From positions 434,001 through 498,000 of the forward strand of contig NZ_FXWG01000003.1 of assembly GCF_900177715.1 (NCBI RefSeq): DNA of 64,000 bases, given 5' to 3'. Position 1 is the first letter of the stretch; the number at the start of each line of letters is the position of its first letter. The notes beneath the pieces were generated by a model that was not told the DNA's origin, ran no database searches, and was given only the letters and a program-made list of their open reading frames with translations. Source of the stretch: Altererythrobacter xiamenensis. GTDB lineage: Bacteria > Pseudomonadota > Alphaproteobacteria > Sphingomonadales > Sphingomonadaceae. The position numbers were made by a program, and so were the translations under genes. Positions 18,311-26,042 of this stretch are shown piece by piece.

Positions 18311-18429
18311 GGGCTGCCTTCTAGGCGGAGGCGGGGCATAAGGCAAAGCAATGGCGTTGCCGCTTCGAGAAATTTCTTGCATGCATCGCGCAAACCAATG
18401 CGCGGTTATCGCGCCAGGGAGGAATGGGA

Positions 18430-19845
18430 ATGGCAGTCATGGGTGCAACAGACGGTGCGGCGCCGCGCGAAGGATGGTCGTCACGCACGGCTTTCATACT
18501 CGCCGCCATCGGATCTGCTGTCGGGCTGGGCAATTTGTGGCGCTTTCCTGCCGAGGCAGGCGAGAATGGCGGCGGTGCCTTCGTCCTGTTCTACATTCTG
18601 TGTGTGGCGCTGATCGGTCTTCCCGTGCTGCTTTCGGAGACGCTGATCGGCCGGCATGGACAGGCATCCGCTCCGGAAAGCGTCCGGCGGGTCGCATTGG
18701 AAAGCGGCGCTTCGAAACACTGGAGCGTGCTGGCAGGAATGGGTGTGACAGCCGCGTTCCTGATCCTCAGTTTCTACTGTGTCGTCGGCGGCTGGGTCCT
18801 TTACTATATTGGCGTTTTCGTTTCCGACCTGTTCCAGACCGGTCTGACCGGCGGTGCCTTCCAGGGGCGCCCTGCCAGCGATATCGAAAGCCTGCTGCCG
18901 TCGCTGTTCGGAAATGGCGGCCTGATGGTGGGTCTCGACTTCGCGTTCCTCGCAGTGACGCTCTATTTCGTGGCGCGCGGCGTATCGGGCGGGATCGAGT
19001 GGGTTGCGACCTGGTTGATGCCGGCCTTCTTTGCGCTCCTCATCCTCATCACGATTTACGGTTTTGCCACTGGTGCTGCCTCCGAGACGGTGGCCTATCT
19101 CTTCACCTTCGATTTTTCCAAGCTGACGCCGGAAGTCATGCTGGCGGCGGTCGGGCAGGCATTCTTCTCGCTCTCGCTCGGTGTTGCAGGGATGATCACC
19201 TACGGCGCTTACGCTGGGAAGGACGTGAACTTGGGCAAGACTTCCGGCATCATTGCCAGCGCTGACACGGCGGTCGCTCTGATTGCAGGTCTATGCATTT
19301 TTCCGATCGTTTTCGCCGCTGGTCTCTCGGTCAGCGCAGGGCCGGGCCTGATGTTCCAGTCGCTTCCCGTGGCTTTCCAGAACATGCCCTTTGGCTCCCT
19401 GATCGGGGTCGCGTTCTTTGTCATGGTGGCCTTCGCTGCCCTCACGAGTTCGGTGGCACTGCTCGAAGTGCCGACGGCCTGGACGATGGAGCGTTTCGCA
19501 ATAGGGCGCATGCCTAGCGCGATCATCGTGGCGATCGGTGCAGCGATCCTCGGGGCGCTCTCGGCGCTTTCATTCAACGAGATGGCCGATTTCCGTCCGC
19601 TCGGTTTCATTCCGACCTTCGCCGAGGCCAATTTCTTTGACGCGCTGGACGGCGTGACGGCCAAGCTGTTCATGCCGATCGGCGCGATCCTGACCTGCGT
19701 GTTCGTGGGGTGGATCGCCGATACGCGCCTGATCGATAGCGAAAACGGCCTCGACGGGGCTTTGCACAAGCTCTGGCGTTTCCTCGTCCGGTTTCTCTGC
19801 CCGCTGGCGCTGATCGCCATTCTGGTGGTGGGGCTTTCGAGCTAG
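18430..19845 (+). CDS. Neurotransmitter:sodium symporter family transporter
   Basis: A 471-aa LeuT-fold transporter of the NSS family. The first helix carries the sodium and substrate signature [16 protein letters not shown] interrupted by glycines (residues 22-37), and about eleven or twelve helices follow. Substrates in bacteria are amino acids or related amines. GGGAGG lies just before an ATG at 18424, too close for normal use, so I prefer the second ATG at 18430, which gives a 7-base spacing. It is divergent from panB and ends before a terminator at 19866. Confidence 0.9.
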   Translation: MAVMGATDGAAPREGWSSRTAFILAAIGSAVGLGNLWRFPAEAGENGGGAFVLFYILCVALIGLPVLLSETLIGRHGQASAPESVRRVALESGASKHWSVLAGMGVTAAFLILSFYCVVGGWVLYYIGVFVSDLFQTGLTGGAFQGRPASDIESLLPSLFGNGGLMVGLDFAFLAVTLYFVARGVSGGIEWVATWLMPAFFALLILITIYGFATGAASETVAYLFTFDFSKLTPEVMLAAVGQAFFSLSLGVAGMITYGAYAGKDVNLGKTSGIIASADTAVALIAGLCIFPIVFAAGLSVSAGPGLMFQSLPVAFQNMPFGSLIGVAFFVMVAFAALTSSVALLEVPTAWTMERFAIGRMPSAIIVAIGAAILGALSALSFNEMADFRPLGFIPTFAEANFFDALDGVTAKLFMPIGAILTCVFVGWIADTRLIDSENGLDGALHKLWRFLVRFLCPLALIAILVVGLSS

Positions 19846-19865
19846 CGCACTTCGGAAAGCATGAG

Positions 19866-19898
19866 AAAAGGGCCGCTCCCCTCGACGGGAAGCGGCCC
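19866..19898 (-). terminator. Rho-independent terminator between convergent genes
   Basis: GGGCCGCT (19870-19877) pairs with AGCGGCCC (19891-19898) around a loop with extra CCCC/GGG pairing. On the minus strand the hairpin is followed by TTTTCTCAT, so it terminates the stress-protein gene at 19930; it may also stop the NSS transporter transcript. Confidence 0.75.
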
Positions 19899-19929
19899 CT
19901 TGCGACCCTTGTTGTGGTCTTGCGCTCTA

Positions 19930-20412
19930 TCAGAGCGTGGTTTCGGCGTGCTTGTCCTGCACTTCGTCATGGATGGTCTGACCCAGCGCCATCTTGGCGG
20001 TGGTCAGGATGCCGAGGTCTCCGCTCCAGATCTCGGCGTCGCCAAGGTCCATACGCAGGAACAGGATGTCGGGATCGTCCTTGCCGCCATCATACCAGGC
20101 CTTCACGAAGTTGCTCCAGAACTGTTCGAAACGGCCCTGGTCTTCTTCGATAGCGAGCGTACCGGTGAACCGGGCAAAGAGGTCATGGCCCTTGCTCTCG
20201 AAGGTTGCGGTCACGGGGCCGAGCTTGGCGAAATCGCTGTTCTTTTGGGTGAAGAACCAGATCGAGCTATTGGCGTCCTTGTCCAGCTGCGCGGTCATCG
20301 GGACGGCGCTGTCGGGATTGGCATTACGCTGAAGAAACAGGAAGGACGAATCGTCGAGCGCCTTCCAGAACTTCGTCTTCAGTTCGTCTGCATTACCGGT
20401 CGAATATTTCAT
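19930..20412 (-). CDS. General stress protein, pyridoxamine 5'-phosphate oxidase-like
   Basis: A 160-aa protein of the Pyrid_ox_like family, a split-barrel fold that binds FMN or FAD in characterised members. Segments such as SSFLFLQRN, VPMTAQLDKDANSSIWFFTQKNSD and FARFTGTLAIEEDQ follow the family pattern. No signal peptide is present, so it is cytosolic. It stands alone with its own terminator. The family name reflects stress induction in Bacillus and relatives; an EcfG-like site upstream is imperfect (GGAAC-N16-CATT), so regulation is uncertain. Confidence 0.8.
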   Translation of the reverse strand: MKYSTGNADELKTKFWKALDDSSFLFLQRNANPDSAVPMTAQLDKDANSSIWFFTQKNSDFAKLGPVTATFESKGHDLFARFTGTLAIEEDQGRFEQFWSNFVKAWYDGGKDDPDILFLRMDLGDAEIWSGDLGILTTAKMALGQTIHDEVQDKHAETTL

Positions 20413-20517
20413 GGGGGGTATCTCCTTCGCTATTGCTTAATCAATGGCTTATCGGGCGATTTGTTCCGTCTGCACGAGGTGGGGCGTGGCTGCGTGTTGA
20501 CGAACCGAAAGAGGCGA

Positions 20518-20552
20518 TTGCGAATCTTTCGGATATGGAACATAGTAAGAAC
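20518..20552 (+). promoter_or_regulatory. LexA box and promoter of imuA
   Basis: GAAC at 20538-20541 and GAAC at 20549-20552 are spaced by seven bases, the reverse-strand form of the alphaproteobacterial LexA operator GTTC-N7-GTTC. A -35 TTGCGA (20518-20523) and a -10 CATAGT (20541-20546) with a 17-base spacer put the -10 element inside the operator. LexA would therefore block RNA polymerase directly. The imuA ATG at 20555 starts two bases after the operator. Confidence 0.85.
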
Positions 20553-20554
20553 AT

Positions 20555-21328
20555 ATGAGTCGTCCGGATATGTCTTTCTCCACTCTTGGCAAAGGGTGCG
20601 ACCTCGCAGCGCTGTCTGCCACCCGCGCAAAGCGTTGGCGGACGGGGCTGGATGCGCCGGCCCATAGCGAGGTCTTTGCGGGCAGCGACACGGCCTGCGG
20701 GGCGGCGCTGGCACTGGCGCTCGCCCGCGATGGATTGCAGGCGGCAGGGCATGATCCCTTGAGCGAGGTCGAGGATCGCCGGCAGGTGCTGTGGGTGCAG
20801 GATGCAGCAACCATCCGCCTTACCGGGCGGCCCTATCGCCACGGCCTGCCACACGAATTGCGCCACCGGCTGATCCATGTCGCGGCAAAGACGCCCGAAG
20901 ATGCGCTCTTCGCCCTGGAAGAGGGGCTGAGGTGCCGCGATCTGGCTTTTGTAATCGGGGAGTTGGCGGGCAACCCGAAGGCGCTCGATTTCACAGCTTC
21001 GCGTCGGCTCAGCCTCACGGCGGAGAAGCATGGAGTGCCGCTGTGGCTCGTCCGGCTCGACGCGCAGGCCGAACTGTCCTCTGCACGGATGCGCTGGCGG
21101 GTAGAGGCGGCAGCTTCCTCTCCGCCGCGCTGGAATGCAGAGGCGCCCGGTCGGGCGAGCTGGCATGCCGAACTGTTCCGAGCCCGCATTCATGCCCCGG
21201 GAAAATGGACCTTGCACGATGATGACGGACGTCTCGCCGCGGTCGCACCTGCCAGCCAGCAGCCAGCCACGCCGGATCATGGCGATATGGCTCGCGCGAC
21301 TGTCGGTCGATCGCTGGCGGCTCTCTAA
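20555..21328 (+). CDS. imuA: ImuA, SOS mutagenesis accessory protein
   Basis: A 257-aa RecA-like protein of the ImuA/SulA-type family that works with ImuB and DnaE2 in damage-induced translesion synthesis. The sequence shows the family's degenerate RecA core (EVFAGSDTACGAALALAL, RQVLWVQDAA, DLAFVIGELAG, RRLSLTAEKHGVPLWLV) without a proper Walker A. The LexA box ends two bases before this ATG and no ribosome site precedes it, so the mRNA may be leaderless; an in-frame ATG at 20570 is the alternative start. The 3' end overlaps the predicted imuB start, as is usual for this operon. Confidence 0.9.
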   Translation: MSRPDMSFSTLGKGCDLAALSATRAKRWRTGLDAPAHSEVFAGSDTACGAALALALARDGLQAAGHDPLSEVEDRRQVLWVQDAATIRLTGRPYRHGLPHELRHRLIHVAAKTPEDALFALEEGLRCRDLAFVIGELAGNPKALDFTASRRLSLTAEKHGVPLWLVRLDAQAELSSARMRWRVEAAASSPPRWNAEAPGRASWHAELFRARIHAPGKWTLHDDDGRLAAVAPASQQPATPDHGDMARATVGRSLAAL

Positions 21329-22829
21329 CAATATAGCGCCCGGTGAAGGGCTCGATGCGCAGCCGCTCGCCCTGATTACCGAGACGGCGCATGGTCCGCG
21401 GATCGATGCTGCCAATGCTGCCGGGCTGGAAGCGGGCGCGCGCCGGGGAATGATGCTGGCCGATGCGCGGACGCTGTGCCCGCAGATCGCCGTGGCACCG
21501 TCCGATCCGGCGGGCGACCTCGCTTTCCTGGAGAAGCTTGCCCTGTGGGCGCAGCGCTGGGGGCCATGGAGCGCGATGGACCCGCCCGACGGGCTGATCG
21601 TGGATGTGACCGCGGTGGCGCATCTGTTCGGCGGCGAGCGGCGGCTGCTTGCCGATGTCGCGCAGAGCTTCGCCCGCCGAAAGCTGCAGGTTCGGCTGGC
21701 GATAGCGCCGACGGCGGGGGCCGCCTGGGGGCTCGCGCATTATTCCGGCGAGGCTGGGAGGCAGAAGGGCGCGATACTCGGGCTGGACGAGGATGCCGCG
21801 GCGCGGCTCGGTAGGCTGCCGGTGGCCGCGCTCAGGCTCGATGACGATGTTCTGACCGTCCTGCGCCGCCTCGGTCTCAAGCGGCTGGAGGATCTTCACG
21901 GGATCGGACGCGACGCGCTGCATCGCCGCTTCCGCAATCGCAAGTCACCTGCCGCCAATCCGCTCGTGCGGATGGACCAGCTGCTCGGCCGCGTGCCCGA
22001 ACCGATGCTGCCGGTGGTGCCGCAGCCCATGCCGCTGGTGCAGCGACGGCTGGCCGAACCGATCCGCCACCGCGACCTGCTCGATCAGGTGATGGCCGAC
22101 CTTGCCGCGAATATGGTTCGCGAACTGGAAGGAAGGGGGGAGGGTGCACGCCGCCTCGATCTCGGCCTGTGGCGCGTCGATGGCGAAGTGGTGAGCAGGC
22201 GGCTGGAACTTGCCGCCGCCACGCGCGACGCCGCGCATATCCTGCGGCTGTTCGCTGCCAAGCTTGACGATGTCGATGCCGGTTTCGGGATCGAGACAGT
22301 GCGGATGCGCGCGAGTTGGTCGGAAAAACTCAAGCTGGAGCAGGGGGATATCGAAAGCTCTGCAGAAGAGCATGGCACGTCGCTGGCTGCCTGTATCGAC
22401 CGTCTCGGCGTCCGGCTCGGGCCGGATGCGATCGGCCGTCCGGTCGGCTGCGCCAGCCACATTCCCGAACGTGCGCAGCGCTGGCAGCCACCGCTCGAAC
22501 CCGAGCCTGTTGACCAGAACGAGCCGCAGTTTCGCCAGCGCCCGCTGAAACTGCTCGACCGGCCAGAGAAGATCTCGGTGCTCTATGCCTCGCCCGATGG
22601 CAGCCCAAAGGCGTTTCGCTGGCGCGGATCGGTGCATGACGTCGCCCGCGTGGAGGGGCCGGAACGGATTGCGCCGGAATGGTGGCGCGAACGATCCACT
22701 ACCCGCCTGCGGGATTACTACCGGCTTGAGGACAGCGAAGGGCGACGTTTCTGGGTATACCGACATGGTATCCTGGGTGATGGCCGGGGAGGGCTACCGC
22801 ACTGGTTTTTGCAGGGTTTTTTTCCTTAA
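21222..22829 (+). CDS. imuB: ImuB, inactive Y-family polymerase homologue
   Basis: A protein of about 535 aa in the Y-family fold that links ImuA, DnaE2 and the beta clamp. The N-terminus IMAIWLARLSVDRWR and IAVAPSDPAGD are family features. The polymerase active-site region reads VDVTAVAHLFGGE, keeping one aspartate but lacking the second acidic residue of active DinB enzymes, as expected for ImuB. The long C-terminal tail ends PHWFLQGFFP. The start is uncertain: ATGs at 21219, 21222 and 21279 are in frame, all overlapping imuA. A weak hairpin followed by T5 comes just after the stop. Confidence 0.88.
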   Translation: MTDVSPRSHLPASSQPRRIMAIWLARLSVDRWRLSNNIAPGEGLDAQPLALITETAHGPRIDAANAAGLEAGARRGMMLADARTLCPQIAVAPSDPAGDLAFLEKLALWAQRWGPWSAMDPPDGLIVDVTAVAHLFGGERRLLADVAQSFARRKLQVRLAIAPTAGAAWGLAHYSGEAGRQKGAILGLDEDAAARLGRLPVAALRLDDDVLTVLRRLGLKRLEDLHGIGRDALHRRFRNRKSPAANPLVRMDQLLGRVPEPMLPVVPQPMPLVQRRLAEPIRHRDLLDQVMADLAANMVRELEGRGEGARRLDLGLWRVDGEVVSRRLELAAATRDAAHILRLFAAKLDDVDAGFGIETVRMRASWSEKLKLEQGDIESSAEEHGTSLAACIDRLGVRLGPDAIGRPVGCASHIPERAQRWQPPLEPEPVDQNEPQFRQRPLKLLDRPEKISVLYASPDGSPKAFRWRGSVHDVARVEGPERIAPEWWRERSTTRLRDYYRLEDSEGRRFWVYRHGILGDGRGGLPHWFLQGFFP

Positions 22830-22856
22830 CGGAATATGCCCGTTATGGTTTTTCTC
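22825..22856 (+). terminator. Weak terminator after imuB
   Basis: AACGG pairs with CCGTT around a 7-base loop beginning at the imuB stop codon, followed by ATGGTTTTTCTC. The stem is only five base pairs, so termination may be partial. Confidence 0.4.
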
Positions 22857-22903
22857 GAGATGTAAAATACCTTTCGTTTACCGTTAGGTGGCAAAGGACA
22901 CTC

Positions 22904-23236
22904 ATGACCGAACTCGGAAGAAAGCGGGAAACCGAGCGCAAGCCGCTCGACGTCCTTGTCGAAGGGCGATTGCGCTCGCGCACGGTCTGTGTCGAACTGG
23001 TCGATGTTTCGGAAGGTGGTTGCAAGCTGAAGGGTAAGCTCGGCTTTACCAGCCTCGGTGAAACCGTAACCCTCAAGGTCGACGGCATTCGCGCGCCGCT
23101 CGGCACGGTCGTATGGACCGAGGGGCAATATGCCGGTGTCGCTTTCGACGGCAAGATGCACCCGGCGGTCATCGACCACCTCTACAAGCAGCAGCTTGAG
23201 AAACGCGCCGGATCGGCCCAGCGCCGCGCTGGTTGA
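22904..23236 (+). CDS. PilZ domain protein
   Basis: A 110-aa protein made of little more than one PilZ domain. The cyclic-di-GMP-binding motifs are recognisable: RKRETER at residues 6-12 (RxxxR type) and DVSEGG at about 35-40 (D/NxSxxG). It therefore probably binds c-di-GMP and passes the signal to a partner. It lies alone between imuB and the second SOS unit, with AAAGGA before its ATG and no LexA box of its own, so its inclusion in this region may be by chance. Confidence 0.85.
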   Translation: MTELGRKRETERKPLDVLVEGRLRSRTVCVELVDVSEGGCKLKGKLGFTSLGETVTLKVDGIRAPLGTVVWTEGQYAGVAFDGKMHPAVIDHLYKQQLEKRAGSAQRRAG

Positions 23237-23295
23237 GCTCCCGAAGCCCGTCAGCGGGCCAATCGTCTCCATTTCACCATAAATCAGATTGGGGA

Positions 23296-23328
23296 TTGGC
23301 GAATCCCCGATAAGAACATATAAAGAAC
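23296..23328 (+). promoter_or_regulatory. LexA box and promoter of the rSAM-udgX-dnaE2 unit
   Basis: GAAC at 23314-23317 and GAAC at 23325-23328 are spaced by seven bases, again the alphaproteobacterial LexA operator. A -35 TTGGCG (23296-23301), a 17-base spacer and a -10 TATAAA (23319-23324) place the -10 inside the operator. The gene's ATG at 23331 comes two bases after the box and seven after the -10. The geometry matches the imuA promoter almost base for base (GAACATA..AAGAACA..ATG). Confidence 0.87.
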
Positions 23329-23330
23329 AG

Positions 23331-24575
23331 ATGGCGTCGCAAACCATCATACAGAAGCTTCGGATTCTCGCCGATGCGGCGAAATACGATGCTTCCTGCG
23401 CCTCGTCCGGGACGGCGAAAAAGAACTCGCTGGGCGGCAAGGGGATCGGTTCGACCGAGGGAATGGGCATCTGCCACGCCTATGCGCCCGATGGCCGCTG
23501 TATCTCGCTGCTCAAGGTCCTGCTGACCAACCACTGCATCTTCGATTGCCACTATTGCATCAATCGCAAGAGCTCGAATGTGGAGCGCGCCCGCTTCACG
23601 CCGCAGGAGGTGGTCGACCTCACGCTCAATTTCTATCGCCGCAATTATATCGAGGGGCTGTTCCTGTCCTCGGGCATCATCAGGAACTCGAACCACACGA
23701 TGGAGCAGCTGGTGGAGGTCGCGCGGATCCTGCGCGAGGAGCATGATTTCCGCGGCTATATCCACCTCAAGACCATCCCCGAGGCCGATCCGGAGATCAT
23801 CCACCAGGCAGGCCTTTATGCCGACCGTGTCTCGATCAATGTCGAACTGCCGACGGACAGCGGGCTGACCCGGCTCGCGCCTGACAAGAACGCGCGCCAG
23901 ATCGAAGGCGCGCTGGCGAAAACTACCTCCGACATCGTCGAGGCGAAGGATGCGAAGAAACGGTTCCGCCATGCGCCGCGCTTTGCGCCTGCCGGCCAGT
24001 CGACCCAGATGATCGTGGGTGCGGACGCCGCGACCGACAGCGACATCGTGGGCAAGGCGAGCACGCTCTACAATTCGTTCAGCCTGCGCCGCGTCTATTA
24101 CAGCGCTTTCTCGCCGATCCCCGATGCGAGCGCCGTGCTGCCGTTGAAGCGTCCGCCGCTGATCCGCGAACACCGGCTCTATCAGTCGGACTGGCTGATG
24201 CGTTTTTACGGCTATAAGCCGGGCGAGATCGTGCAGGCGGCGGAGAAGGACGGCAATCTGCCGCTCGACATCGATCCCAAGCTCGCCTGGGCGCTGAAGT
24301 TTCGCGATGCCTTCCCGGTCGATGTGAACCGCGCCAGCCGCGAGCAATTGCTGCGTGTGCCGGGGCTGGGGACGACTTCGGTAAAGCGCATTCTGGCGGC
24401 GCGGCGGCACCGGACGCTGCGGCTCGATGACGTGGCAAAGCTGACGCTCTCGATAACCAAGGTCCGGCCCTTCATCGTCACCTGCGATTGGCGGCCGACT
24501 TTCCTCACCGACCGTGCCGACTTGAGGAGCATGCTCGCGCCGAAGCAGGAGCAGCTTGAGCTGTTCGCGGCATGA
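23331..24575 (+). CDS. Putative DNA modification/repair radical SAM protein (UDG-linked, TIGR03916 type)
   Basis: A 414-aa radical-SAM enzyme. HCIFDCHYC supplies the CX3CX2C cluster cysteines 69, 73 and 76, and the region around KYDASCASSG and GICHAYAPDGRCISLLK matches the family always found paired with DUF4130 proteins. The C-terminal part contains a helix-hairpin-helix DNA-binding motif (REQLLRVPGLGTTSVKRILAARR, about 330-355). The reaction is unknown. The upstream LexA box makes it SOS-controlled. I chose ATG 23331 over an earlier in-frame start at 23289, which would include the operator. It overlaps the next gene by four bases (ATGA). Confidence 0.88.
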   Translation: MASQTIIQKLRILADAAKYDASCASSGTAKKNSLGGKGIGSTEGMGICHAYAPDGRCISLLKVLLTNHCIFDCHYCINRKSSNVERARFTPQEVVDLTLNFYRRNYIEGLFLSSGIIRNSNHTMEQLVEVARILREEHDFRGYIHLKTIPEADPEIIHQAGLYADRVSINVELPTDSGLTRLAPDKNARQIEGALAKTTSDIVEAKDAKKRFRHAPRFAPAGQSTQMIVGADAATDSDIVGKASTLYNSFSLRRVYYSAFSPIPDASAVLPLKRPPLIREHRLYQSDWLMRFYGYKPGEIVQAAEKDGNLPLDIDPKLAWALKFRDAFPVDVNRASREQLLRVPGLGTTSVKRILAARRHRTLRLDDVAKLTLSITKVRPFIVTCDWRPTFLTDRADLRSMLAPKQEQLELFAA

Positions 24576-26041
24576 CAGCCCTGAACTCCTTTGCGCAAAA
24601 TGTCAGCCTCGGCGCGCATTACGTCGTCCACCTGCCGGAGCCGGATGATTTCGCCTTCTGGCGGGAGCGCGCGCGACAACTGGTGCAATGCGATGTGCCG
24701 CCCGACCGGGTGTCCTGGGTGGAACCGGGCGGGACGGGCGACTTGTTCGCTCAAGAAGGGCCATCGCGAGGGGAAAAGCGCCTACCCGTGCCGGAAAGCG
24801 GCGCGCGGCCCGTGCGTGCCAGCAAGCGCTTTCTCAGCCTGGCAAAGAACGCTGCGCTGCATTCCGACCCGCAAAGGTTCGCACTGCTCTATCGCCTCTT
24901 GTGGCGGCTCCAGTCGAACCCGCGCATCATGGAGGACAAGGCCGATAGCGATGTCCGCCGGATCGAGGATCTCGACAAGGCGGTCCGGCGCGACAGCCAC
25001 AAGATGCACGCCTTTGTCCGGTTCCGAATGGTCGAGGATGACGAGGGCGGCGAGCATTACGTCGCCTGGTTCGAGCCCGATCATCATATCATGCGCGCCA
25101 ATGCGGGCTTCTTCATGCGGCGCTTCGCCAACATGCGCTGGTCGATCCTGACGCCCCGTGGATGCCTGCACTGGGACGGCGAGGTTATGCGCGAAAGCGG
25201 GCCTGCCGACCGCTCGGAGGCGCCCTCTGGCGATCCGACCGAAGAGCTGTGGCGGACCTATTATGCCTCCATCTTCAATCCCGCGCGGCTGAAGGTCGGG
25301 GCGATGCTCAAGGAAATGCCCAAGAAGTACTGGAAGAACATGCCCGAGGCCGCGCTGATCCCCGATCTCGTCGCCGGGGCGCAGAAGCGGGAGAGCGCGA
25401 TGGTTGCGGCAGGTGCGTCGAAGTTCGGCGAGGATGTCGAAGACCGGCCTGAAACGCTGGACGCGATTGATGCGGCAATCCACCGTTGCCGCAAATGCCC
25501 GATCGGCGCGCTCGACAACCACGCGGTGATGGGTGAGGGGCCGCGCGATGCTTCGCTGATGATCTTGGGCGAACAGCCGGGCGATCAGGAGGATCAGGCG
25601 GGCCGCCCCTTCGTCGGGCCTGCAGGTCAGCTGCTTGATCAGTATCTCCAAAAGGTCGGGCTCGATCGCAAGGCGGCCTACGTCACCAACACCGTGAAGC
25701 ACTTCAAGTTCGTGATGCGCGGCAAGCGGCGGCTCCACCAGAACCCCCAAGCGAAGGAAATCGACACCTGCCGCTGGTGGCTGGAGGCCGAACGCGAGAT
25801 CGTGAAACCGCGCGTCATTCTGGCGATGGGCGCGTCTGCGGCGCGCGGGATCCTCGGCAAGACGGTCAGCATTTCGAAGGTGCGCGGAGAGCCCATCGCG
25901 CTCGACGATGGGAGCGAACTGTGGGTGACGGCGCACCCCTCCTATCTGCTGCGTCTGGACGGGGACGCGCGCGATAGGCAGGCCGCGCTGTTCGAGGCCG
26001 ATCTTGCCGCGGTGAAGGAACGTCTGGAGGAACTGGCGTGA
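24572..26041 (+). CDS. DUF4130-UdgX fusion (uracil-DNA-binding protein)
   Basis: A 489-aa fusion. The N-terminal half (about 1-250) is a DUF4130 domain, the usual partner of the adjacent radical-SAM protein (HAFVRFRMV, FEPDHHIMRANAGFFMRRFANMRWSILTP). The C-terminal half is a UdgX-type uracil-DNA glycosylase domain with CRKC at 306-309, GEQPGDQED (333-341), GRPFVGPAG, the UdgX-specific loop KRRLH (385-389), Cys400 and HPSYLLR (455-461). In characterised UdgX the loop is KRRIH and its histidine forms a covalent link to the abasic site left after uracil removal. The histidine is kept, so covalent trapping is expected. It is followed by dnaE2 after one base. Confidence 0.9.
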   Translation: MTALNSFAQNVSLGAHYVVHLPEPDDFAFWRERARQLVQCDVPPDRVSWVEPGGTGDLFAQEGPSRGEKRLPVPESGARPVRASKRFLSLAKNAALHSDPQRFALLYRLLWRLQSNPRIMEDKADSDVRRIEDLDKAVRRDSHKMHAFVRFRMVEDDEGGEHYVAWFEPDHHIMRANAGFFMRRFANMRWSILTPRGCLHWDGEVMRESGPADRSEAPSGDPTEELWRTYYASIFNPARLKVGAMLKEMPKKYWKNMPEAALIPDLVAGAQKRESAMVAAGASKFGEDVEDRPETLDAIDAAIHRCRKCPIGALDNHAVMGEGPRDASLMILGEQPGDQEDQAGRPFVGPAGQLLDQYLQKVGLDRKAAYVTNTVKHFKFVMRGKRRLHQNPQAKEIDTCRWWLEAEREIVKPRVILAMGASAARGILGKTVSISKVRGEPIALDDGSELWVTAHPSYLLRLDGDARDRQAALFEADLAAVKERLEELA

Positions 26042-26042
26042 G

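Noticed and set aside
20443..20467. EcfG-like site upstream of the general stress protein on the minus strand (GGAAC-N16-CATT)
   Set aside because: The -10 half is CATT and not CGTT; one mismatch in a four-base element is too weak to claim.
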